Shown here piece after piece: positions 9,049-17,987 of a stretch of 64,000 bases of DNA. Below the pieces are notes generated by a model. It was not told the origin of the DNA and did not search any database. It was given only the letters and a program-made list of their open reading frames with translations. This DNA is from Neobacillus sp. PS2-9. Lineage in GTDB: Bacteria > Bacillota > Bacilli > Bacillales > Cytobacillaceae. Position 1 is the first letter of the stretch; every line of letters begins with the position of its first letter. The DNA lies in assembly GCF_030915525.1 (NCBI RefSeq), contig NZ_CP133269.1:893001-957000 (forward strand), in the 5' to 3' direction. The translations under genes and the position numbers were made by a program.

Positions 9049-10110
9049 ATGATTTACATCACCTTAATATTATGCTTTATTAGTTCCATACTTCTTACGC
9101 CTTTAGTTAAGAAACTTGCTTTTAAAATTGGGGCAACTGATCGCCCAAATCATAGAAAAGTTCATCAGAAAATTATGCCGCGTCTAGGCGGACTTGCTAT
9201 TTATTTAAGCTTCATTATTGGTATGTTAGTCATTCGTCCAGGAGGACAATTTGCTACTCCTATTATTATCGGAAGTATCATCATTGTTGTTACTGGAATA
9301 CTAGATGATATTATGGAGCTTTCGGCGAAAGTGAAATTTATTGCGCAGATTGCTGCTGCGGGGATCGTTGTTATTGGGGGCGGCGTCCATGTTCAATTTA
9401 TCAACCTGCCTTTCGGGGGACAAGTTGAATTTGGTTACTTGAGTATTCCTTTGACCATTATCTGGATAGTGGGTATCACGAATGCCATTAATCTGATTGA
9501 TGGTTTGGATGGCCTTGCTGCGGGTGTTTCATCTATTGCTCTAATTACCATTTCAGGAATGGCTATTATTATGGGTGATGGATATGTAACGGCTGTTGCG
9601 TCAATCGTACTTGCAAGTACATTAGGATTCTTAATTTACAATTTCCACCCAGCCAAAATCTTTATGGGTGATACAGGGGCATTATTCTTAGGTTATATGA
9701 TATCGGTATTATCATTATTAGGCTTTAAGAACGTAACATTGATTTCTTTTATCGTTCCAATCATTATTCTTGGCGTACCAATTTCTGATACATTCTTCGC
9801 GATTATTCGTCGAATTGTAAATAAAAAGCCATTATCAGCACCAGATAAATCTCATTTACATCATTGTCTTCTTCGAGCTGGTTTCACTCATCGTCAGACA
9901 GTTTTGATGATTTATGCGATGGCAGCATTTTTCGGACTTGCGGCGATTATCTTTTCTCAAGCTAAACTCTTGGGTGGCTTCTTCTTCATTGTCATCCTGT
10001 TGATTATGATCGAATTGTTCGCTGAAATGATTGGACTGGTCGGAAAGAACTACCGTCCATTAATTAAAATGATGCGCGTTCTACTAGTTACAAGCGTACG
10101 AAATAGATAA
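9049..10110 (+). CDS. tagO: UDP-GlcNAc:undecaprenyl-phosphate GlcNAc-1-phosphate transferase
   Basis: A 353-residue, roughly 11-helix membrane enzyme of the MraY/WecA/TagO family. It transfers GlcNAc-1-phosphate to undecaprenyl phosphate, the first step of wall teichoic acid and many other surface glycans. Motifs seen are DRPNHRKVHQ near the N-terminus, GILDDIMEL (DDxxD-type metal site), TNAINLIDGLDGLAAG, FMGDTGALFLG, and the HLHHCLL histidine motif (HIHH-type). I prefer ATG 9049 because GGGGAGG at 9036-9042 is then six bases away, and the paralogue at 15911 starts at the same point. The context (surface glycan genes, then LCP protein, yvyE, degS) matches the B. subtilis tagO region. Confidence 0.92.
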   Translation: MIYITLILCFISSILLTPLVKKLAFKIGATDRPNHRKVHQKIMPRLGGLAIYLSFIIGMLVIRPGGQFATPIIIGSIIIVVTGILDDIMELSAKVKFIAQIAAAGIVVIGGGVHVQFINLPFGGQVEFGYLSIPLTIIWIVGITNAINLIDGLDGLAAGVSSIALITISGMAIIMGDGYVTAVASIVLASTLGFLIYNFHPAKIFMGDTGALFLGYMISVLSLLGFKNVTLISFIVPIIILGVPISDTFFAIIRRIVNKKPLSAPDKSHLHHCLLRAGFTHRQTVLMIYAMAAFFGLAAIIFSQAKLLGGFFFIVILLIMIELFAEMIGLVGKNYRPLIKMMRVLLVTSVRNR

Positions 10111-10120
10111 TAATATACGA

Positions 10121-10152
10121 AAAGCCTGGCCAATCATGGTCAGGCTTTTTTT
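10121..10152 (+). terminator. Terminator after tagO
   Basis: AAGCCTGGCC and GGTCAGGCTT pair around a six-base loop and are followed by seven Ts. Confidence 0.9.
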
Positions 10153-10159
10153 ACATAAT

Positions 10160-10192
10160 AAAAAACCGCTTCACGTGATGTGATGCGGTTTT
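10160..10192 (-). terminator. Terminator of the LCP gene
   Basis: AAAACCGC/GCGGTTTT with an inner TCAC/GTGA stem forms a hairpin. On the minus strand it is followed by a T tract (A run at 10160-10165 on plus). Confidence 0.75.
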
Positions 10193-10203
10193 CAGTTTTG
10201 TTA

Positions 10204-11265
10204 TTAGTTATTTTCTTCTGTGCTATCTGTATCAGAATTAGAACCTTCACTATCTGTGCTTGTTGTAGTTGAATCTGAAGAATTAGTACCAAGATGTGCC
10301 TTTAAAATGTTCTTTGTTTCTTCAAGACTCTCATCATCGAGCTTATAATAGTAAATTCTATTAATATAGGCATCTTCACCTTTTAAGTTTAAGGTATCGA
10401 TTTTTAATCCGCTTCCGGCTAAACCATAATCCATTAATGATTTTATATCTTTAAAAGACATATTTGTTTGCATATTGTCACCAACCGCTTCAATCACATC
10501 CGTGTGTTTTGAGAAGGATTGGATAGATAAAGCTTTTTTCAAGATTGCTTTTATGATTTCCTGCTGTCTCATACCACGCATAACATCTGTATCCTTATGA
10601 CGTGTTCTTGCTAGAGCAAGCGCTTGTTCACCATTTAATGTTTGGAAACCTGGTTTTAATCGGATTGCGTCATGATGATCCTCAGAATCTTTTTCAGAAA
10701 TGGCATATGGCACTTCAACATCAATTCCATCTAATGCGTTAACTACATCAATAAAAGCGTAAAAGTTTACTTTTACATAATAATCAATCGGGATATCAAG
10801 CATTTCCTGCACAGTTTCAATCGTCATTTTTGGTCCACCATATGCGTGAGCATGAGTAATTTTATCAAATTTATCTTTACCGGGAATATACACATATGAA
10901 TCACGTGGGATGCTCAAAAGTTTTACTGATTTTTCCTTAATATTTAAGGTTGCCACTAGGAGTGCATCTGATCTAACTGCATCACCATAGATTTTCTCCC
11001 TGCTTTTACTAGTATCTACACCAATCAGTAAAATAGAGATGTTATCCATACTCGGGTCGACCTTTACTTCACGTTTAGAAGCTACATCTACCGGCTTATA
11101 TGATTTATTTACTACTGATTCTGCTTTTTTTAGAATAAAAGTTGCGTAAGCTGTGCCACCTAATGCAACGATTAGTAGTGGGAGAATAATCCACATAAAG
11201 AAACGCTTTTTTCGACTCTTTCTCTTTTTTTGGCTCATTAGATGAGTACGTTGGAATTCGGCCAT
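10204..11265 (-). CDS. LytR-CpsA-Psr (LCP) family glycopolymer ligase
   Basis: A 353-residue protein with a short basic cytoplasmic tail, one membrane anchor (about residues 24-46), and an extracellular LCP domain. Visible LCP landmarks are ISILLIGVDTS, RSDALLVATLN, KLLSIPRDSYV with the pyrophosphate-binding arginine, KITHAHAYGG, and RTRHKDTDVMRGMRQQEII. LCP proteins transfer undecaprenyl-linked glycopolymers such as teichoic acid onto peptidoglycan. The C-terminus is a Ser/Thr/Asp-rich tail. AAAGGAG seven bases before ATG 11265 supports the start. Location between two tagO paralogues and beside yvyE suggests the TagV (YvhJ) orthologue, but LCP paralogues are hard to separate by eye. Confidence 0.92.
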   Translation of the reverse strand: MAEFQRTHLMSQKKRKSRKKRFFMWIILPLLIVALGGTAYATFILKKAESVVNKSYKPVDVASKREVKVDPSMDNISILLIGVDTSKSREKIYGDAVRSDALLVATLNIKEKSVKLLSIPRDSYVYIPGKDKFDKITHAHAYGGPKMTIETVQEMLDIPIDYYVKVNFYAFIDVVNALDGIDVEVPYAISEKDSEDHHDAIRLKPGFQTLNGEQALALARTRHKDTDVMRGMRQQEIIKAILKKALSIQSFSKHTDVIEAVGDNMQTNMSFKDIKSLMDYGLAGSGLKIDTLNLKGEDAYINRIYYYKLDDESLEETKNILKAHLGTNSSDSTTTSTDSEGSNSDTDSTEENN

Positions 11266-11332
11266 ATAATTTCTCCTTTAAGTTATCATTATCACTTTTG
11301 TATTTTTATTAATTTAATATAGACCAACTTTC

Positions 11333-11361
11333 ATTTTACCGCTTTTTACTATATACGTAAA
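11333..11361 (-). promoter_or_regulatory. Sigma-A-type promoter of the LCP gene
   Basis: On the minus strand TTTACG (11361-11356) and TAAAAT (11338-11333) are separated by exactly 17 bases, about 65 bp upstream of the ATG. Confidence 0.5.
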
Positions 11362-11527
11362 TTGAAACTTTGTGTCGAAGTTTGAAAATATGATTCTTCT
11401 ATAATATTACAAACTTTGCATGTCTTACTATATGTATAGACGAAAGGTCCCCTGTATTAGTTACATGCTATATTACTAAAAAAATGTACTGTATTTATTG
11501 AGAAAATATAAAATTCTAAAAATTAAA

Positions 11528-11577
11528 TTCAAATTAAATTTACAAACTACCTACAAAATACCAACAAATTATTTACA
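11528..11577 (+). promoter_or_regulatory. Putative PhoP box: five direct hexamers at 11-bp spacing
   Basis: Hexamers TTCAAA (11528), TTTACA (11539), CCTACA (11550), CCAACA (11561) and TTTACA (11572) lie at a strict 11-bp period. The known Bacillus PhoP recognition sequence is a direct repeat of TT(A/C/T)ACA separated by about five bases. The site lies upstream of the exported nucleotidase, a sensible phosphate-starvation target. A TAGAAT at 11609-11614 could be the -10, but the distance to the array is longer than usual. The rest of the 391-bp gap (11266-11656) is AT-rich, with the LCP promoter and a dyad at 11581-11620. Confidence 0.6.
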
Positions 11578-11580
11578 AAA

Positions 11581-11620
11581 AAGACTATCAATCTTTTGGA
11601 AAAATTAGTAGAATAGTCTT
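11581..11620 (+). promoter_or_regulatory. Inverted repeat around the nucleotidase promoter
   Basis: AAGACTAT (11581-11588) and ATAGTCTT (11613-11620) are perfect inverted copies, 24 bases apart, flanking the candidate -10. This could be an operator or an RNA hairpin; I cannot tell which. Confidence 0.35.
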
Positions 11621-11656
11621 GCAATACAAATATTTTTGTCGAAGGGCGGAAAAAGT

Positions 11657-14600
11657 GTGAAGAGACAGATCAAACGAAGCATGAAAAGACGAATGCTTAA
11701 TGGTTCTCTAGCTACTGCGCTAGCACTTACAGTAGTTCCATTGAATATTTTCCCGCAGTCTGCAAAGGCTGAAGGAATATCTGGTAATTCTGCAACACTA
11801 CGAATCTTAGAAACGACAGACTTACATGATGCTGTAATGGCTTACGATTATTATCAAGACACAGATAAAGGTGTCAACTATGGTCTAGCAAAAACGGCAA
11901 GCTTAATTTCCCAAGCAAGATCAGAGGTTGATGCTAGTAACTCTATGTTGTTCGACGCAGGTGATTTGCTACAGGGGAATCCGATGGCAGATTATGTTGC
12001 TAAAGTTAAGCCTTTAACTGAAAATGATACACACCCAATGTTCAAAGCTATGAAAGAATTACAATATGATGGCGGTATCGTAGGTAACCACGAGTTCAAC
12101 TATGGATTAGGCTTCTTAAATACTGCTTTAAAGAATGCTCCATACCCAGTTGTAAACGCTAACATTTATAAAGTTGATGGTGACAATGATCCAACAAATG
12201 ATGAAAATTATTTCACTCCATACCAAATTATCCCTAAAAAGATCAAGGATAAGAACGGTGTTGAACAAACAGTTAATGTTGGTATCGTAGGTTTCGCACC
12301 TCCGCAAATCCTTCAATGGGATAAGGATAACCTAGCAGGCAAAGTAATTGTAAAAGATATCGTTAAAACTGCTGAGAAATATGTAGCTGAAATGAAATCA
12401 AAGGGTGCTGATGTAATCGTAGCGATTGCGCACTCTGGCTGTGACGTGACAAACGAAGGTCAAGAGGATGCAGAAAATGCAGTATTCTCACTAAGTAAAG
12501 TATCAGGCATCGATGCCCTATTATTCGGACATGCACACTATGCATTCCCAGGCGGTAAAGAGTTCCACGTTGGTGGAAAGCTTGATCAACCAGATTTACC
12601 AGGACTTGATAACACGCAAGGTACAATCAACGGTACACCTGCAGTTGAAGCTGGATTCTGGGGTAATAACTTAGGTGTTCTTGACTTGGAATTAGTACAG
12701 CAAGAAGATGGCACATGGAAAGCGGATCGTACGAAATCTAAATCAGTCACTAAGCCTGTTACAGCTGATACTGTAGCTGATGAAAAAATTGTTGATTTAG
12801 TGAAGGATGAGCACCAAGCAACACTTGATTATGTACGCGGAAAAATTGGTGAAACTACTACATCAATGTACAGCTACTTCTCACGTGTAATGGACGATCC
12901 AACTATCCAAATCGTAAACAATGCTCAAGCTGATTACGTGAAAAATTGGATTAAAACGAACAAACCTGAATTAGCAGATATTCCTGTTATTTCTGCTGGT
13001 GCACCTTTTAAGGCAGGCCGACAAGGTGCAACTGATTATACAAATATTGCAAAAGGTGATCTTTCTATTAAGAGTGCCAACGACCTTTACTTGTATAACA
13101 ATACATTAAAAGCAGTTGAGTTAACTGGTGCTGAAGTAAAAGAATGGTTAGAAATGTCAGCATCACAATTTAATCAAATTGATCCAAACAAAGCTGACGC
13201 TCAAGAATTAATTGATTATGGCTTCCAACCATATAACTTTGATGTTATCGATGGTGTTAAGTATCAAGTTGATGTTACTAAGCCAGCAAGATACAATTAC
13301 CTTGATGGAACAGTGAAAAATGCTGATTCTCACCGTATCATTAACTTCACTGATATGGATGGAAAAGCAATCGACCCTGATAAGAAGTTTATTGTTGCTA
13401 CAAACAACTATCGTGCAACTGGCGGTGGTAACTTCCCAGGAACTAAGGGCGGAAAAGCAACAATCGTTGTAGATTCTCCATTTGAAAACCGTCAAATTCT
13501 AATGGATTACATTAAAGAGCAAAAAGTGGTTAATCCAGTAGCAGACAATAACTGGAAAATCGCTCCTGTTGGAGGAGTTGCTAAAACTCTAACATTTAAA
13601 TCTTCACCAGCTGCAAAAGATGTATTAACATCTGCACCAAGTGTGAAGGATGTTGGGGCACTTCCTGATGGTTCAGGCTTTGAACAGTATGCTCTTGATC
13701 AAAATGTTCACGTTCAATTACTAGGAATCAATGACTACCATGGTCAGCTTGATACTTGGAGATCGATTAAAGACAAAGATGGTAAAGTAGTAGATTACTC
13801 AGGTGGTATTGAATGGTTAGCCGCTTACTTGAAAGATAGAGAAGCAGCAAACCCAGCTAATACCCTAATGTTACAAGCGGGTGACCTTGTAGGAGCTAGC
13901 CCACCAGTATCTGCATTATTGCAAGATGAGCCAACTATTCGTTTCATGAATGAACTTGGTTTTGACGTAGGTACAATAGGTAATCACGAATTTGACGAAG
14001 GCGTAACAGAAATGAAGCGTCTAATCAATGGCGGTGACAACGAAAAAACTAAGAAATATGAAGAGAAGTATGGCAAGTTTACAGGTTCAACTATGGCTTA
14101 TACTGTTGCTAACGTAGTCGATGAAAAAACAGGTAAACCTATCTTACCTCCATATGCTATTAAAGAAGTAGATGGCGTCAAGGTTGGCTTTATTGGTGTC
14201 GTAACGAAGGATACACCATTAATTGTTACTCCAGCAGGTGTTGCAGGTGTAAAATTCACTGATGAAGTTGAAGCAATTAATACAAATGTTATTGAATTGA
14301 AAAAACAAGGTGTTAAAACAATCGTGGTCCTTGCTCACAATCCTGGTTCATCCAATACTGATGGCTCAAATGCTACTGGACAAGTTGTTGATATGGCTAA
14401 AGCAGTTGATCCTGAAGTGGATGTAATCTACGGTGCACATGACCACAAATATCTAAATACCAATGTCGATGGAAAAGTATTAGTTCAATCTTGGTCTTAC
14501 GGCACTGCATTCTCTGATATTGATTTAACAATTGACCCTGTTACAGGCGATGTAGTTAAGGATCAAACGAAAGCAGAAGTAGTAGACACGCTTCATAGCA

Positions 14601-15742
14601 AAATTACTGCTGATGCAAAAATTAAGGCTGAATTAGATGGGTACCAAGAAGATATCAAACCAATCGTTAGCCAAGTTGTTGGTTCTACAAAAGATGGAAT
14701 CAGTAAGGATGCAAATGAAAGTGGTGAATCACCACTAGGTAACTTAATTGCTGATGGTATGCGTAAAGTTACAGGAACACAGCTTGGATTTATGAATTCA
14801 GGTGGTATTCGTAACCCGCTTCCAGCAGGAACTATTACATGGGGAGATTTATTCAAGGTTCAACCTTTTGGTAACGACTTGGTCACTATGACAATTACAG
14901 GTGAGCAAATCAGAACCTTCTTAAATCAACAATTCCAAGCACCACCAAGCTATAACAAAATCATGGCAATTTCAGGTTTAAAATATACTTGGTCTGATGA
15001 TAAGCCATATGGTGAAAAGGTTCTTGATATCTACCTAGAAAATGGTAAGAAAATCGATCCGCAAGCTGAATACAGCATAACAGTTAATAACTTTATGGCT
15101 GATGGTGGCGACGGATTTGCAGTTCTTAAATCCGGTAAAAACCGCGTAACTAAAATGACAGATTTAGATGGTTTTATCGAATACTTTAAATCATTACCTC
15201 AACCTGTTACTTCATCAATTGAAGGCCGTATCCTAAAAGTTAGTGGCCAAGCGGTGCAAACTGGCTGGGTACAAGAAGACGGCAAATGGTTCTTCTATAA
15301 TGAAGATGGTGTAATGCAAACTGGCTGGGTTAAATCTAAAGGTAAATGGTACTTCTTAGATAAAAACGGCGTAATGCAAACTGGCTGGTACAAAGAAAAT
15401 GGCACTTGGTATTATTTAGATGCAGTTAACGGTGATATGAAACTTAACTGGGCTAAAATAAATGGTAAGTGGTACTTCTTCAATGTCCACGGAGCAATGC
15501 AAACTGGTTGGGTTAAGGATGGTACGAAGTGGTATTTCCTTGATCAAACAAACGGTGATATGAAATCTGGTTGGGTATTCACAGGCAAGAAGTGGTATTT
15601 CCTTGCTTCTAGCGGTGTAATGAAAACTGGCTGGGTATTCACTGGAAGCAAGTGGTACTACCTAAAAGCTGATGGTAGTATGGCTGCTAACACAACGATC
15701 GGTGGATACAAATTAGGTAAAGATGGAGCATGGATTAAGTAA
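11657..15742 (+). CDS. Exported double nucleotidase (YfkN-like) with C-terminal cell-wall-binding repeats
   Basis: A 1361-residue exported protein. A basic, hydrophobic signal peptide ends near QSAKAEG. Two complete nucleotidase units follow. The first (about 45-640) has TTDLHD, FDAGDLLQGNP, GNHEFNYG, AHSGCD and GHAHY, resembling 2',3'-cyclic-nucleotide phosphodiesterase/3'-nucleotidase. The second (about 680-1190) has INDYHGQL, LQAGDLVGASPP, GNHEFDEG, GAHDHKY and MNSGGIR, resembling 5'-nucleotidase. About seven 20-residue aromatic-rich repeats (GKWYFLDKNGVMQTGW type) from residue 1200 to the end should bind the cell wall; B. subtilis YfkN is instead sortase/membrane linked, as I recall. GTG 11657 is preceded by AGGGCGG. 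Likely role: releasing phosphate and nucleosides from extracellular nucleotides. Confidence 0.92.
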   Translation: MKRQIKRSMKRRMLNGSLATALALTVVPLNIFPQSAKAEGISGNSATLRILETTDLHDAVMAYDYYQDTDKGVNYGLAKTASLISQARSEVDASNSMLFDAGDLLQGNPMADYVAKVKPLTENDTHPMFKAMKELQYDGGIVGNHEFNYGLGFLNTALKNAPYPVVNANIYKVDGDNDPTNDENYFTPYQIIPKKIKDKNGVEQTVNVGIVGFAPPQILQWDKDNLAGKVIVKDIVKTAEKYVAEMKSKGADVIVAIAHSGCDVTNEGQEDAENAVFSLSKVSGIDALLFGHAHYAFPGGKEFHVGGKLDQPDLPGLDNTQGTINGTPAVEAGFWGNNLGVLDLELVQQEDGTWKADRTKSKSVTKPVTADTVADEKIVDLVKDEHQATLDYVRGKIGETTTSMYSYFSRVMDDPTIQIVNNAQADYVKNWIKTNKPELADIPVISAGAPFKAGRQGATDYTNIAKGDLSIKSANDLYLYNNTLKAVELTGAEVKEWLEMSASQFNQIDPNKADAQELIDYGFQPYNFDVIDGVKYQVDVTKPARYNYLDGTVKNADSHRIINFTDMDGKAIDPDKKFIVATNNYRATGGGNFPGTKGGKATIVVDSPFENRQILMDYIKEQKVVNPVADNNWKIAPVGGVAKTLTFKSSPAAKDVLTSAPSVKDVGALPDGSGFEQYALDQNVHVQLLGINDYHGQLDTWRSIKDKDGKVVDYSGGIEWLAAYLKDREAANPANTLMLQAGDLVGASPPVSALLQDEPTIRFMNELGFDVGTIGNHEFDEGVTEMKRLINGGDNEKTKKYEEKYGKFTGSTMAYTVANVVDEKTGKPILPPYAIKEVDGVKVGFIGVVTKDTPLIVTPAGVAGVKFTDEVEAINTNVIELKKQGVKTIVVLAHNPGSSNTDGSNATGQVVDMAKAVDPEVDVIYGAHDHKYLNTNVDGKVLVQSWSYGTAFSDIDLTIDPVTGDVVKDQTKAEVVDTLHSKITADAKIKAELDGYQEDIKPIVSQVVGSTKDGISKDANESGESPLGNLIADGMRKVTGTQLGFMNSGGIRNPLPAGTITWGDLFKVQPFGNDLVTMTITGEQIRTFLNQQFQAPPSYNKIMAISGLKYTWSDDKPYGEKVLDIYLENGKKIDPQAEYSITVNNFMADGGDGFAVLKSGKNRVTKMTDLDGFIEYFKSLPQPVTSSIEGRILKVSGQAVQTGWVQEDGKWFFYNEDGVMQTGWVKSKGKWYFLDKNGVMQTGWYKENGTWYYLDAVNGDMKLNWAKINGKWYFFNVHGAMQTGWVKDGTKWYFLDQTNGDMKSGWVFTGKKWYFLASSGVMKTGWVFTGSKWYYLKADGSMAANTTIGGYKLGKDGAWIK

Positions 15743-15756
15743 TCTATGCACCACTG

Positions 15757-15792
15757 AAAGAGGTAATTCCTTAGGGGATTGCCTCTTTTTTT
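15757..15792 (+). terminator. Terminator after nucleotidase
   Basis: AAAGAGGTAATTCC pairs with GGGATTGCCTCTTT (two G.T wobbles) and is followed by a T run. Confidence 0.85.
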
Positions 15793-15910
15793 GCAAAAAT
15801 ATACTCAAATGGCTTTCTGAATTTATTTGTATTTTTTCCGTTTATTACTATCCTTTAATTGTTTTCGTTTTGCTAATAATGGACAAACTGAAAAACAAGG
15901 AGGATGTTTA

Positions 15911-16975
15911 ATGCTGTATCTTACCTTGATAGTATGTTTTTTTGTCTCCATTCTTATTACTCCACTTATAAAAAAACTCGCCTTTCGCATTGGCGCGACA
16001 GATCGTCCAAATCATCGGAAAGTTCATCAGTCGATTATGCCAAGGCTAGGTGGCTTAGCTATATTTATTAGTTTTATGGTAGGTATCTTCCTATTAAGAC
16101 CAGATAACCCATACTCAATTGGCATCTTCATCGGCTGTCTGTTCATCGTAATTACCGGTTTTTGTGATGATTTGTTTGAATTACCGGCAAAGTATAAACT
16201 TCTCGGTCAATTAGCAGCGGCGTGCTCGGTTGTGTTTTTAGGTGATTTGCAAATGGTGTTTATTAACCTTCCATTTGGTGGTCAGCTTCAGTTTGGGCTT
16301 TTAAGTATTCCATTTACGATCCTTTGGATTGTTGGGATTACGAATGCCATTAACTTAATTGATGGACTCGATGGGCTAGCAGCAGGGGTTTCGTCCATTG
16401 CCTTAATTACCATTTCTGGAATGGCAATTATTCAAGGGAATTTTTACGTGGTGGCAGTGGGGTCAATCGTCCTCGCAAGCACGCTAGGCTTTTTAATTTA
16501 CAATTTTCATCCTGCCAGTATTTTTATGGGGGATACAGGAGCTCTTTTTCTAGGTTTCATTATCTCTGTTCTTTCACTATTGGGTTTTAAGAATGTAACT
16601 TTTATTTCCTTTGTTATTCCAGTTATTATTCTGGGCGTTCCCATATCCGATACCTTATTTGCGATTATCCGGCGAATTATCAATAAACAGCCATTATCAG
16701 CACCTGATAAATCCCATCTTCATCACTGCATGCTGAGAATGGGCTATTCCCACCGTCAGACCGTGTTACTAATTTATGCCATGGCTGCATTTTTTGGACT
16801 TGTCGCAGTCATTTACTCCCAGGCCAGAATTGGTGGAGCTCTTTTCTTAATTGGGATTGTCGTCCTAACTATTGAGATTATTGCTGAAAAAATTGGTTTA
16901 ATGGGAAAGGACCATCGTCCATTACTAAATATGGTTCGAACATTAAAAATGAGTACGGCAAAAGGTCGATCATAG
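15911..16975 (+). CDS. Second TagO/WecA-type GlcNAc-1-phosphate transferase
   Basis: A 354-residue paralogue of the protein at 9049, alignable from the first residue to the last with long identical blocks (TDRPNHRKVHQ, NAINLIDGLDGLAAG, IFMGDTGALFLG, SAPDKSHLHHC). All active-site motifs are kept (CDDLFEL in place of DDIMEL), so it should be active. AAGGAGG at 15897-15903 fixes ATG 15911. It probably also loads GlcNAc-1-phosphate onto undecaprenyl phosphate. Which copy serves teichoic acid and which serves the polysaccharide locus cannot be decided here. The copy nearer yvyE-degS is this one. Confidence 0.9.
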   Translation: MLYLTLIVCFFVSILITPLIKKLAFRIGATDRPNHRKVHQSIMPRLGGLAIFISFMVGIFLLRPDNPYSIGIFIGCLFIVITGFCDDLFELPAKYKLLGQLAAACSVVFLGDLQMVFINLPFGGQLQFGLLSIPFTILWIVGITNAINLIDGLDGLAAGVSSIALITISGMAIIQGNFYVVAVGSIVLASTLGFLIYNFHPASIFMGDTGALFLGFIISVLSLLGFKNVTFISFVIPVIILGVPISDTLFAIIRRIINKQPLSAPDKSHLHHCMLRMGYSHRQTVLLIYAMAAFFGLVAVIYSQARIGGALFLIGIVVLTIEIIAEKIGLMGKDHRPLLNMVRTLKMSTAKGRS

Positions 16976-16976
16976 T

Positions 16977-17014
16977 AAAAGGGACTCAAAAATGAGCCCC
17001 TTTTCGTTTTTTTT
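16977..17014 (+). terminator. Terminator after second tagO-like gene
   Basis: AAAAGGGACTC pairs with GAGCCCCTTTT (one mismatch) and is followed by CG and eight Ts. Confidence 0.8.
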
Positions 17015-17069
17015 CCCAATTGCCTTCTTTCTAAAGACCTACTATAATCCACAGTAAGACATACCTGTT

Positions 17070-17708
17070 TTACCTTGAGAAATCTTCTTCTAGATAAATT
17101 GTATCACCTTTAGTTAATGTGCATTGGCCGTTCGTTAGTTCTACCATCCAATCCATAAAGTTTTGGACCTGACTTTCATCTACGAACGTTTCAACTTCAA
17201 CCACATCCAAATAGTGAATTTCTTTTATGGTGAATTCGGAGGCACGCAATTCCTTTTCAATTTTTCCTAGCCAGGTGTAGTCAATTTTCACATGGATAAT
17301 CTGTGAAAGTCTTCTTTCGACAATACCAATTGCGTCTAAGCCTTCGGATGTCGCCTTTCCGTAAGCACGGATCAGGCCACCTGCACCTAATTTAATACCA
17401 CCAAAATAGCGGGTTATGACAACAACGGTGTCTTTTAGCTTTCTTTTTTTCAAAACTTCAAGAATAGGTACGCCTGCTGTTCCACTTGGCTCACCATCAT
17501 CATTAGCCTTTTGAATGTGATCATGCTCACCAATGAGATAGGCTGAACAGTTATGTGTAGCATTCCAATGTTGTTTCTTAATCGCCTGAATGAAATCCTG
17601 TGCTTCCAACTCCGTTTCAGCTCTGTTAATATGTGCAATAAAACGGGACTTTTGAATGTTGATTTCATGTTCTCCTAATGTTTTTACAGTATAATATCGA
17701 GACAGCAT
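17070..17708 (-). CDS. yvyE: YigZ/IMPACT family protein
   Basis: A 212-residue protein with the UPF0029/IMPACT N-terminal domain: SRFIAHINRAETELEAQDFI, then HNCSAYLIG, NDDGEPSGTAGVPIL and VVVITRYFGGIKLGAGGLIRAYGKA. A DUF1949-type C-terminal domain follows (about residues 140-205). IMPACT relatives are linked to translation control; the molecular function in Bacillus is not established. ATG 17708 has AAGGAAAGGAG upstream. It is divergent from degS, as in B. subtilis, so placement and family both support yvyE. Confidence 0.92.
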   Translation of the reverse strand: MLSRYYTVKTLGEHEINIQKSRFIAHINRAETELEAQDFIQAIKKQHWNATHNCSAYLIGEHDHIQKANDDGEPSGTAGVPILEVLKKRKLKDTVVVITRYFGGIKLGAGGLIRAYGKATSEGLDAIGIVERRLSQIIHVKIDYTWLGKIEKELRASEFTIKEIHYLDVVEVETFVDESQVQNFMDWMVELTNGQCTLTKGDTIYLEEDFSR

Positions 17709-17987
17709 GTAAGGGCTCCTTTCCTTAAAAGAAAAAATATAAAATATTGCTGTAATATACCTTTAATATGGTAGTAAAGTTCGAATGTTATAATAGGCCT
17801 AGTGGGTGAAATACTTTTCTATTTTATTAAAGTATAGTTTAATAGGAATAAAGCAGTAAAAATAATATTAATATTATACTACTTTCAGACTCATATTGAG
17901 GTTTCTAGAAAAGTTTTTTATTGGTTTATTCTAAAGTTTGTTAAATAAAGCGTAAGGCCTAAAGGGAAAAAATCCCGGAGGAATGTG

